From Hygrocybe punicea (taxonomy: Eukaryota; Basidiomycota; Agaricomycetes; Agaricales; Hygrophoraceae): DNA of 64,000 nucleotides. Below are positions 55,123-64,000 of the stretch, piece after piece (within the stretch, counting starts at the first letter, position 1; every line of letters begins with the position of its first letter). The stretch spans positions 4,030,001 to 4,094,000 of the forward strand of contig OY744467.1 in NCBI GenBank assembly GCA_963556145.1. Direction: 5' to 3'. The notes below the pieces were generated by a model, which was given only the letters and a program-made list of their open reading frames with translations, searched no databases and had not been told where the DNA came from. A program made the translations under genes and the position numbers.

Positions 55123-55956
55123 TCAAGGTTTTCCTCCTTTCCCCAAAAAATCCCCCTCTTCCCACTCCGTTTCCGTCTCCTCCGGCGCGATGTCCTCGGA
55201 CTCCGGAGTGTACTTCTGGAGCTCGTATGAATTATCTCTGAGGAACTCTAAGTTCCTCAGATGGTCGGCCCATTGAGCCGCATGTTCGCGGAGATCCTCC
55301 ACGGTGTCCCATACCCCCTCGCATGCCTCCGCGACCCGTCCCAACATCGCCGTGTTTTCTTCTGTCGCCCGGAGCAGCTTGTGAAGAAGCTGCTCCGTCC
55401 TCGTCAGCGGTTTCTTTACCGCGGGCTCCACTCCGCGGTACTCCGATCCGGATTCCTCCTTTTCCTCCTTTTTCTTTTTCTTCTTCACTCCACCCTCTTC
55501 ACCATCTACCTCGCATCGCGCTTTTCTCTTCTTGCATGCATCGCAACTCCGCGCCTTTCCGGACGCGGGCCACACGCAGTTTTCCCGGCGTTCCGCACAC
55601 GCCTTGCATTGTACGGCCCTGCTTCTGTAGTCAACTCCGGTCTTTCATTTATGTGCCTTTGCTTACCCGTCTCTTTTTCTCTTCCCCTTCTCCGCACTTG
55701 AGGGCCCCTCCTCCGCCGCCTCCACTTTCTTTTTCTCCTCCTCCGCCGCCGTTTTCTTCTTCATTTCCTCCTCCACCCTTTTCATCGCCTCCGCCTGGAT
55801 CTTCTGTCTCCTCTCCTCTTCCGCCTTCTTCCTCTCGTCCTCCGCTTTTCTCCGTTCTTCTGCCTCCTCTTTCGCCCTCATTTCGGCGAATTCGCGCTCC
55901 ATCTCCTTGATGCGCGCGGCTATCTCTTGCGAGGACGATAATTGCGAGGACGACAT
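55123..55956 (-). CDS. Coiled-coil Zn2Cys6-type protein, antisense accessory gene of element D
   Basis: Two minus-strand exons, 55956-55667 and 55618-55123 (48-bp intron GTAAGC...GCAG), give 261 aa in one frame. Exon 1: MSSSQLSSSQ then a K/E/R-rich coiled coil (about residues 15-80) and a basic KRKR. Exon 2 begins with six cysteines, CX2CX6CX10CX2CX6C (CKAC...CDAC), then a lysine run, a helical region with EENTAMLGRVAEA and HAAQWADHLRNLEF, and an acidic end. The stop is 32 bp from the pol stop, tail to tail; the ATG is 123 bp from the 3' LTR. Same domain content as the genes at 4500-5977 and 12425-13713. Sequence-specific DNA binding is inferred from the cysteine spacing. Confidence 0.75.
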
Positions 55957-56061
55957 TTTTTGGGTTGTCTCCTGGCCAGGAGTTTGTTTTATACCGTAGG
56001 CCCTCCGCTTTGAACTCCACTGCGGTTCTCCCTTTGTTCCACAGGCGTCTCAAGGGTTCGA

Positions 56062-56078
56062 CGCTAAGGGGGAGATAC
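56062..56078 (+). other. 3' polypurine tract of element D
   Basis: GCTAAGGGGGAGATAC directly before the 3' LTR start TGTCATAT. Confidence 0.85.
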
Positions 56079-56634
56079 TGTCATATCCCATGCAGCTCCG
56101 CCGGATTCCGACGAACTCCGCTCCGGACTTTTCCGCCGACTTATCTTATCTTATCTTATCTTATCTTCTCGCGTACGTTATTGTTCTTCTCTTGTTAATT
56201 ACTATTCTTCCCCATCTCCGTTTACTCCGACCTCCTTTTCTCTTCCTCCCCTTTGTTTACTTGTCACCGTACATAGCAACCTTTTATCCCTTTTATTTTC
56301 TTCCGAACTCCGGTCCTCTTTCCGGAGTTCATATTGTCTTCACGTCTCCAAGGACATGACAATTAGTCTACCAAGTATATAAACTAGAACTACAATGTCC
56401 TGTAACTCCGTTCAGAAAATCAACTTGAGTTCCTTATTTCTTACCCACTCTCAAACTTAAGGCTTTCCCTTAAGCTCATTAGTTATCTTAGTACTTAGTC
56501 CGGAACTCCGGACTAACTCCACTCCGTCCACGTCTTCTCAATACAACTTAAGGAAGTAGTGAACCTACTTCAAGAGTTGACGTCTCCGCTCCTCCAAAGA
56601 ACTCCGATCCTTCCGGAGTTGCACGCCTCTAACA
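56079..56634 (+). repeat. 3' LTR of element D
   Basis: 556 bp, one mismatch to the 5' LTR; followed by duplicated CATTG. Confidence 0.95.
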
Positions 56635-57651
56635 CATTGCCGAAGCACATTCTTTTGGACTTCGACCACAGACCATACGACTTCCCAAACAGTGAACCAA
56701 CCCCTATCGTATATTGTTCGCACGACACCGCTTCAATGCAGTACCCGACGACTTGTTCCCACAGCTTGTCACTCATGCCATGACTCGAAACCTGGACCCA
56801 CGTTCATTTATCCTTTTCCATCCATAATCTTGATACCTCCCACACTCGTTTACAATGATACCCTTTCTTGGACAAATACCGACATCAGGTGGACCACATT
56901 GTTCCACACACAGGACAAGACACCGCCCCTCGATACGTCATTGACACAGACATCGTCATCCGGTACAGCTTATGCTGTTCACATGTCTGACCTCGACTAG
57001 CCCACTGTCCTAGTTGGTTTTTTCCTCTATACATTCCTTCATTTTCTTTCATACCAACCTTGCCACTATATCCACGCTACCTCAAGACACTCTCATCACC
57101 AACCCCACACTGGACGATACCCATCTTCGACCCGACCGTGCAATGCACTTGCCAGACTGCACACTTGCCCGTTACAGCAAGTGTAGACCCCGAATTGGCA
57201 ATTCTGCATGTCACATGATCCGATGACAAATCATCCGAGTCATCCGGACCTCTTCTATCCTCAACGACACCCGGGCCTCCAGTTGGATCGCGAGAACATC
57301 GACATGAGGACGCCTCATGTACGCCTCATGGTGAACACATGGTAGAGTTGGACATGTTGTGGCTTCATGGTTGTAGTTCTATTTACCTCCCCTCAAGACC
57401 AGTCACTATATATACTGTTCTTGTTGTTGGTTCGGACTTTTTCTTCTTTTCCTTTCTTTACGTTTAGTCTGGTTCTTGGGGCAGACCCCCTTGTCTTGGG
57501 TAACCCCCACGGCTCGCAATGACTTTAGACCATGAACCTCCCCCCTTGTAGCAGTGTTATCTATCAATGAAACTGCTGTTCTTCCCTCTGGAAACCGCCC
57601 CCCTGTTAAGTTGATTGTTGCCGGAGCCCGCTGCAGAAGCGATCCGTAACA
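56635..57651 (+). repeat. 3' LTR of element B, right part
   Basis: Matches 44895-45911; ends GCGATCCGTAACA before TCCCC. Confidence 0.92.
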
Positions 57652-57656
57652 TCCCC

Positions 57657-58162
57657 CTATCAACGTTCGAAGTGTTCTGACCCCCCACGATCCGCAGCAG
57701 CGACACGTCACATGGCAACGAATCCTCGCGTGAAGAACTAGACAGCCGTGGTGACGCGTACCCGGACGCTTATGGATCTGGTGACGAATCCGCACGCCAG
57801 CCCGGCATGATCACAAATCACCTCAATGCCGGGGGAGACGTGGACCCATCAACGCGATGGAGCGAGTGGCCTTTACGACGCGTCACTGGGACTGCGGAGG
57901 GGGAGGGATGGTATAAAAGACATCGCGCTACACATAGTCTACCCTAACTTTGACCTCTTGTATCTCTCCTAGCAGTTGTACTAGACGTAACAAACTTCAC
58001 CTAAACTCCTTCACCCAAAAAGACCTTATCCCCGAAACCCTATCTCTACGAATCGTACCATCACTCTCGTAAGAGAGACCCTTGAACATAAAACACCTAC
58101 TTCTGCTGACATCGTGCAACCGTTTGACCCTCCGATCCATCACACGACCGCTAGTCGTGACA
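57657..58162 (+). mobile_element. Element A, copy 2, right part
   Basis: Continues 43160-44269; matches 529-989 of copy 1. TATAAAAG at 57912-57919. Ends CTAGTCGTGACA, followed by ACTCC (58163-58167). Confidence 0.75.
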
Positions 58163-58167
58163 ACTCC

Positions 58168-58702
58168 GGCAACAACAAACCAAACGAGGATGTTTGAGAT
58201 AAAAAAGCGAGTACAAACAATGGTAAAGAAGAAAAGGGAAGGAGAATCTGGGTTTCTGGTAGCGGTCGGGGAAGAGTAGCTAGACTAAACTTAAAGGTTA
58301 CTGACTACGAATGTCCATGATTATATACTAATGAACGACTTTAGGGTCGGCTTCTTCGTCATGCGTGGCTGCAAGGAGGATAAGCTCTGAGATGAATGGC
58401 ATCTTGGTATGCTTCGTGGTCTATGCATTTTGGGGTGCCAACGTGGTGGCCAACGGCTGCGTTGCAGGTCTGGTGTCAACAGACAGCTGATCCGGTGGTT
58501 ATGCTGTGCGGTATTATTGAGTGCCTGTATGAGCATGTGTGACGTGTTGGCGGTGATCGGGTGATGAGGGTAATCATATGGATTAGGACACCATCGTCGA
58601 TTGTTGTCGATAATGTTCTGGACCCAGGTTATGACATTGTTTTGGGATGCGGAGTCAGAAATGGGGTCGGAAGCGGGGGTTAGATCAGGGTGAAAAGTAA
58701 CA
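58168..58702 (-). repeat. 3' LTR of element C, main part
   Basis: Minus-strand LTR beginning TGTTACTTTTC at 58702, preceded (higher coordinates) by the polypurine stretch CTGGGGGTAT. With 43128-43159 it is about 567 bp. The polypurine region is shared with element B. Confidence 0.75.
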
Positions 58703-59381
58703 ATACCCCCAGAACAAGGGGAATCGTCCCGATTAACCGGAGGGAAGACAGAGTCATACACGGCAGCACAGTCGATGAATTCGCAGTAAGGGTTGACGGG
58801 ATCATCGGAAAACCAAACAGGAACAGTCAGGGGAACAGCAGGAAGGGGGGGCCCAATGGGACATACGGAGTAGAAGACTCGGGGGGTGAAGAAAGGATCA
58901 ATGCCAAGGTGAGCGATGGACGACATAGGGTGGGCGGAGCCAAAGGAAGAAGGAGGCATCAAGTCAACGGCGAAGCGGACGCTGCAGTCACAGAGGCGAT
59001 GTTTAGAGCGAGGAATACGAAAACGAGGAGGAAGAAGATGGTAGTAAGGGGAGGAAGGGAGAAAAACAGCAGAGGCAGACATGGGAGTAGAAGACAAGAA
59101 GCGAAGAGGAGAGAAAGAAAGAGAAATGGTATATAAAGAAGAAAGATTAGGGCCAGCAAAATTCAATACACGAGGTGATCGGGGTTGACAGGATGATCGT
59201 GGACAAATGAGGAAGGGAGGAGGGAGAAACGGTGTGGGGTCGTGATGTCATATTGATGGGAAAGGGCGGTGGAGGGGATTGGTGATGGAAGGTGATAACA
59301 GTGAACGATTGGGAAAGCATAGGGATAGGCTTTCTTGCGAGAGTTGAAATTGAGGTTGCCGAAACCAGTGGTGTCGATGAT
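58703..59381 (-). other. Element C region between pol and 3' LTR
   Basis: Contains a minus-strand frame from ATG 59166 that is S/P/F-rich and stays open into the LTR. The peptide PVNRDDSPCSGGIVT around the polypurine tract is also readable in element B. It is uncertain whether this is protein coding or only shared cis sequence. No Zn2Cys6 gene is present here, unlike in D and G. Confidence 0.35.
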
Positions 59382-60719
59382 CTAGGCAGGGGCAACAATG
59401 GGGGACGAGATTTCGATGATGGATGTGATGGCAGGGGCAGTTTCGTAGAGATATGTGTGTGTGACGCTGGGAGGAAAGAGGTATTTACGGAATTTGTGGT
59501 TTTTTGAACCGTCAAGGATGAGGGCGGCATTATGTGGGTAAATAGTAAGGAGAATGGAAGAGGAAGAGAAAGGAGGGATAACGGAAGGGGGGAGAGTGAA
59601 AAGAGAATGAAGGGATAAGGGAGAAGGAGCGCGGGGATGTAATTTATGGAAATCATCGACAAGATCTTGGCAATACGTTGTTTCAGTAGCAAGGATCCAA
59701 GAATCTTCGTTGCAGGGATAATCGAGCCAGTGTACCAAATAATATAATTTGTTACGACGAATGCAGGAATCGAGAATATGTTCTATTTCGTAATGATCAT
59801 CATTATCAATGATTTCGGGGGGAGGTCGGAGATGGTATTTTTGTTGGATGAGGGACGAAGGAGGTTGGAATGGGGAAAGGAGGGCAACGTTGAATATGGG
59901 AAAGATCTTCCAGGCTTTTGGTAATTTCAGTTTGTATGATGATGAACCGATTTTGTCAAGAACGGTAAATGGACCGAATTTCTGATTATCAAGTTTTTTG
60001 CTTGGACGATCTGTAGTCAAATTTTTTCCATTCAGCCAGACTTTATCACCAGGGGAAAAGATGATCTTTTTGACATGACTGTCATACTTATCCTTCATTG
60101 TCTGTCTTGTGATATCTGCGATTTCACTGATTTTTTGTTGTGTGGTTTTCATTCGTGTGATGAAATCATTGACAGCTTCATTCATAATAGGAGTATGTGT
60201 GTCAAGGTCAAGGCTGGTCCATGGATGTTGCCCTTGTGTTGCAAAGAAAGGGGAAGTCTTGATTGCGGATGATTCGCGATTGGCCAAAGCAAATTCTGTG
60301 AGGGCAAGCCATTCATGCCAGTCGTCTTGCCGATAATTGGTGAAAAAGCGAAGGAAGATTTCGAGTTCCTGGTTCATCTGTTCTGTTTGTCCATCAGCAT
60401 GTGGATGATATGCTGTTGTAGGTCATCCTTTGATACCGATCAAAGAATATAATTCAGTGATGAATCGTGAGATGAAAACAGAACCATGATCCGAGATGAT
60501 GAAACGTGGCATGCCAAAGTGTTTGAAGACATGATCACGGAACAATCGTGCCCATCCTTCCGATGTCAATGTCGTGTTCATAGCGATGAAGATGGGATGT
60601 TTTGATCGTTTATCGACAACAACCAAAATGGCGTCAAAGCCATGTGATTCTGGTAGGGGACCAATCATGTCGATGGAAATTGTATGCCAATTGTATGGCG
60701 GTACATCGTGGGGGAAAAG

Positions 60720-61721
60720 TAAGGCATGACAGGGGTTACCCCTATATGTTTTTTTCTCAACCCTTTCCCATACCCGTGAACACCGTACCCGTATGGTTAC
60801 GGGTACGGTTTTATCATGGGTAGGCAGGGGTTTTGGTCAAAACCCACAGGTACTCATGGGTTTCAACACGTACAACATAAATAAATTTATTATAAATTTA
60901 AATACAACTAAATACATGAGGAACTACCCTCAACTTGCGGTTGCAAGCGAAGGGGGTGGTGGCAGTGATGTGCCGGCCATCACGAGAGAAAAGAACAAAG
61001 AAATACCCCCCACCTTGTGTGTGCGAGCGAGAGGGGGTGTTGGTGGTGACCTGGCTGCCGTCGCAAGAGAAAAGAACAAGCACCCACCCCCACCTCGCAT
61101 GTGCAAGCGAGAGGGGGTGGTGGTGGTGGTGTGGCGGCCGTCGCGAGGGAAACGAATGAAGAACCACCCCCACCTCGCATTTGCGAGCGAGAGGGGGTAG
61201 CTGTAGTTGCCTAGAACGAAACAAGGGACCCCTCCACTCGCATTTGGAGCGAGGGAGGGGGTAACGGCGTCTGTTGTTGGTCGTTGTTGCCTAGAATGAA
61301 ACAGGAAGACCCTCCACTCACTTTTGAAGCGAGAGAGGGGTTGGCAGCGGCCATTGTCACCTAGAACAAACAGGAAAACCCTCCGCTCACTTTTGAAGCG
61401 AGGGAGGGGTTGGCAGCAGTCATTGTCAGTCGTTGTCGCCTAGAACGAATTGGAAGAACCCTCCACTCGCTTGTGGAGCGAGGGAGGGGTTGGTGTTTGT
61501 CGCCCAGAATGAAAGGATGAAAAGTGGTGCCATAAATCTCGAGTGAATAAACAAGGTCATATGATTACTCACCTGACCAGAATTTCGGTACCCGGATACC
61601 CGTAAACCCGTGGAAAAGGGTACGGTTTTGCCCGGGTACAGCAATCCAGAACCCGTACCCATACCCGAGCGTACCCATGACCACATTATCACGGGTTTAC
61701 CCATACCCGTGTCATGCCTTA
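60720..61721. mobile_element. hAT-type non-autonomous DNA element 3
   Basis: 1,002 bp, inverted ends TAAGGCATGACA(G/C)GGGT, 8-bp duplication GGGAAAAG (60712-60719, 61722-61729). The sub-ends are rich in ACCCGTA/TACGGGT. The interior is a minisatellite-like array. No ORF is supported; the family differs from elements 1 and 2. Confidence 0.88.
60945..61500. repeat. Minisatellite-like array within hAT element 3
   Basis: Two related unit types: about 85 bp units with CCCCCACCTCGCATTTGCGAG and GCGAGAGGGGGT (60945-61200), and 65-95 bp units with CCTAGAACGAA...CCCTCCACTC...GAGCGAGGGAGGGG (61205-61500). Each unit contains a short inverted repeat (CCCTCC...GGAGGG). Confidence 0.7.
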
Positions 61722-64000
61722 GGGAAAAGTTGTCCAAGTTGTTTCCCACGTCGTGGTTTGTTCTGTTGACATTCGGTACAACCATTGATGTAACGTTCAA
61801 CATCTTCCCGGATGGTTGGCCATGTCATCATTCGTGAAATCAATTCGATTGTTTTGTCACGACCTGGGTGGCCTGCGATGGGATTATCGTGATGTAAAGA
61901 AATAATATTATTGTTCGTGGGAGACGTATGGAGTATTTGTCGAATTGATTGTTCTGGTGGAATAAAAGGTGAGTCAGGGAGACCAATCATACCTTTGTTG
62001 TCCATTTCTTTTGGTTTATGATCAACTCGTCGTGAAAGGAGATCGGCTTTCTTGTTTTGTGAGCCTTTTCGATACAATAAACAGAAATTATAGTCCTGTA
62101 AGAACACAATCCAACGAGCTTGTCGTCAGGTGAGATCTTGTGGTTTTTGATAATACTCTAAGTTACGATGATTGGTGAAAACGTCGATTTGTTCTTTTGC
62201 ACCAAGGAGGAATTGTCACCACTCTTCGAAACTCCATATAATTGCGAGTAGTTCTTTGTCGAAGACTTGATAATTTCATTCAGCTGGTGTCATTGTTGTT
62301 GACATATAGGCCACAGGGCAGAAAAGACCGTCAGGTTGTTCTTGGGACAAGATAGCACCGATTGCGTAATCTGATGCGTCACATTCGATGGTAAATTTTT
62401 TGTCAGGGATGGGTAAGACGAGAATTGGATCGGTCGTTATGATAGTCTTCAGATGATCAAATGCGTTTTGTTGTTCTTCTGTCCAATCCCATTTTGCTTT
62501 TCCCGTCAGTTTGTGTAATGGACTCGCGATCTGTGAGAAATTTTCAACAAAACATCGATAAAAGTTCAAAAAACCAATGAATCATTGTAGTTCGGTTTGA
62601 TTTGTTGGGATGGGCCAATCAGTAATAGCGTTGGTCTTGATTGGGTCCATTTGGACTTGGCCATGTCCGACGATAAGTCCGAGGTAATTGAGTTTTTCTT
62701 TGTCGAACGTACATTTCTTCAGCTTTAGAAATAGGTTGTTTTCGCGGAAGATCTTTAGCACTTGTTTTGTTCGCTTCTGATTTTCTTCGAGGGACTTTGA
62801 GAAGATTAGGATGTCATCCATATAGACCAACAACCATCCTTCACATATTTCATATTGGAAAACGTGGTTCATCAATTGTTGGAATGTTGGTAGTGAATTC
62901 TTCAGGCCAAAGAACATGACCGTCGGTTCGAATAAGCCTTTCGGTGTCAAGAAGGTGGCCTTATGTTCATCACCTTCTTTGATACGGACATTATTGAATC
63001 CCCATCATACATCAAGTTTTGTGAAGTATTTGGCATCAGCTAACTGATTGATGATGTCATTGATCAGAGGCAATGGGTATTTGTCATCAACTGTCCATGA
63101 GTTCAACCAATGATAATCCTGTATTGGTCATCGTTCTGTGGCATCCTTCTTCAATACAAAGAAGAAAGGAGAAGCGTAAGGTGATTTTGATGGTCGGATT
63201 CGTCCCGTTTTCAGATTTTCATTGAGGAATTTATCGAGATCTTGTTTTTCGATTGGTGACAATGGATATAACTTACAATCATGATGGTCTGGTGCATCTG
63301 GTTTCAGGGTGATTGCATGATCCCATGGTTTTCATGCTGGTAATTCATCGAAACCGGATGGTTCGAAGACATCACGGTATTCATGGTATGTCTCGGGAAC
63401 TAACTCTTCGAACATCTTTTCTTTCTGTTGTTCTTGTGCCTTTATTGCGAGTTCTGTCGACTTTGTCATGAATGAACGAAAATGTACCGGGTCCATTGTT
63501 TCTTCCATTACTTGATCGAACCAAAGAGGTCGTTCCCAAACTACAGTATTGAATTCGGTTGATCGTATTGTTGATGGTTTACCACAACCAGAAAGACATT
63601 GCGAGAACTTGATCTCGTTTTCGTGCCAATCAATTTCTGGGTTATGTTTTTTGAGCCAATCATATCAAAGGAAAATATCCATTTTTGCCAATGTTGTTAC
63701 TGCGAAACGAAGTAATTCTTGATGGTCGCCGAGACGCATTTGCAACTCGCAATATTCTGTGATTTGTCCCGTTTTCGGTTGTGTTCCATCACTCATATAT
63801 GAATTGAATGGGTTCAAGTATGGTTTCGTCGGGATGTTATGTGCTTTGACATAACCGACATCGATGGCACAAATGGTACAACCACAATCAATCAAACTTG
63901 TCATGGGATATTGCCGTCCATCTTGTGTGACTGAAATGAAGCCATGGACCAGTAACGCCATACGAAGTTCGGAATCTTTTTGTGTCACAGCTCGTATTGG

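Larger units (their letters stand above)
49598..56634 (+). mobile_element. Chromovirus D (Ty3/Gypsy with chromodomain), recent insertion
   Basis: 7,037 bp with 556-bp LTRs, TGTCATAT...CTCTAACA, and exact duplication CATTG (49593-49597, 56635-56639). The two LTRs differ at one position that I can find (T/C, 49617/56098), so the insertion is recent. It carries gag, pol and an antisense accessory gene. One nonsense codon in gag probably disables this copy. Confidence 0.95.
44270..57651 (+). mobile_element. LTR element B (non-autonomous, 1,642-bp LTRs)
   Basis: Two 1,642-bp LTRs (44270-45911; 48968-57651 after removing element D), ends TGTTAC...GTAACA and 5-bp duplication TCCCC. The 3.06-kb interior lacks gag, protease, reverse transcriptase and integrase. 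The 45 bp before its 3' LTR match the corresponding place in Gypsy element C, and both LTRs end in GCGATCCGTAACA, so C-family enzymes may mobilise it. Confidence 0.9.
58168..64000 (-). mobile_element. Gypsy chromovirus C (decayed; 5' end outside window)
   Basis: Minus-strand Ty3/Gypsy element: 3' LTR, about 0.7 kb untranslated/unknown region, then pol up to the right window edge. It hosts the A/B/D nest in its LTR and a hAT-type element in its integrase. Gag and the 5' LTR lie beyond 64000. Confidence 0.88.
59382..64000 (-). pseudogene. Element C Pol (protease to chromodomain) with nine in-frame TGA codons
   Basis: One continuous minus-strand frame: protease (SLIDCGCT, about 63870), RT (KLDV.WG, about 63000; VYMDDILIF, about 62820), RNase H (IECDASDYAIG, about 62380), integrase finger (HHDNPIAGH, CTECQQNK), catalytic Asp/Asp/Glu (ISIDMIG, IISDHGS, GQTEQMNQ) and chromodomain (YEIEHILD...LYYLVHWLDY, about 59720-59830). 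Stops are only TGA, at (lowest + coordinate) 63665, 63332, 63128, 63005, 62582, 62276, 62216, 62126 and 60423. After removing the hAT element and its duplication, 63988-59382 is exactly 1,199 codons with no frameshift. At least six TGAs sit at positions where Gypsy pol has a conserved Arg. Confidence 0.9.

Noticed and set aside
55261..55910. + strand ORFs of 146-195 codons downstream of element D pol
   Set aside because: Proline/serine-rich complements of the charged coiled-coil gene on the minus strand, which has consistent splicing and a cysteine cluster.
63005..63007. TGA as a reassigned sense codon (alternative genetic code)
   Set aside because: Host genes such as the ligase, oxidoreductase and RPB3 end on TAA, TAG or TGA and use no internal TGA; CpG decay of CGA explains element C.

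Overview
This window looks like nuclear DNA of a filamentous basidiomycete, most likely an agaricomycete. The protein-coding genes have many short (about 45-75 bp) GT-AG introns with CTAAC/CTRAC branch sites, and the transposon types (chromodomain Ty3/Gypsy elements, PIF/Harbinger, hAT) fit that group. Only three ordinary host genes are present, all on the + strand in the middle: a HUWE1/TOM1-type HECT ubiquitin ligase (17031-29075), a zinc-free quinone-oxidoreductase-like MDR enzyme (34902-36352) and RNA polymerase II subunit RPB3 (36483-38007). A 100-N gap at 29861-29960 is flanked by a 5,447-bp segment that appears identical on both sides (24414-29860 and 29961-35407). This is almost certainly an unmerged contig overlap, not a real duplication.

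Left flank (1-about 16 kb): a decayed Ty3/Gypsy element (here G) whose RNase H/integrase is at 2074-3437 plus 9649-9938, with its antisense accessory gene at 12425-13713 and its 3' LTR from 13858. It is broken by four insertions: a truncated LTR element (990-2073, itself hit by element A at its left end), a hAT-type element (3438-9648, 8-bp target duplication) that in turn carries a 5.0-kb LTR element E (3550-8562), a TRIM-like element (10231-12396), and a second hAT-type element (14500-15726).

Right flank (38-64 kb): a two-gene PIF/Harbinger element (38191-41983), a cluster of foldback MITEs (42073-43125), then a four-deep nest. A minus-strand chromodomain Gypsy element C (43128-43159 plus 58168-64000+) has its 3' LTR interrupted by solo-LTR-like element A (43160-58162). 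A is interrupted by LTR element B (44270-57651). B's 3' LTR is interrupted by a young chromovirus D (49598-56634). Each of these joints has an exact 5-bp target duplication. A third hAT-type element (60720-61721) sits in C's integrase.

The most interesting pattern is that three different LTR elements here (D, E, G) each carry an intron-containing gene on the strand opposite to gag/pol. In D and G it lies between pol and the 3' LTR. Each gene encodes a protein with a charged coiled coil and a GAL4-like six-cysteine (Zn2Cys6-type) cluster. The LTRs of D and E carry dense CGG-containing motifs, which is what a Zn2Cys6 protein would be expected to bind. Other observations are short single-membrane-span ORFs inside the very long (about 1.6 kb) LTRs of A and B, internal copies of the 3' polypurine tract at the RNase H/integrase border of D and G, TGA-only decay of C's pol, and a GW/WG-rich tail on RPB3.
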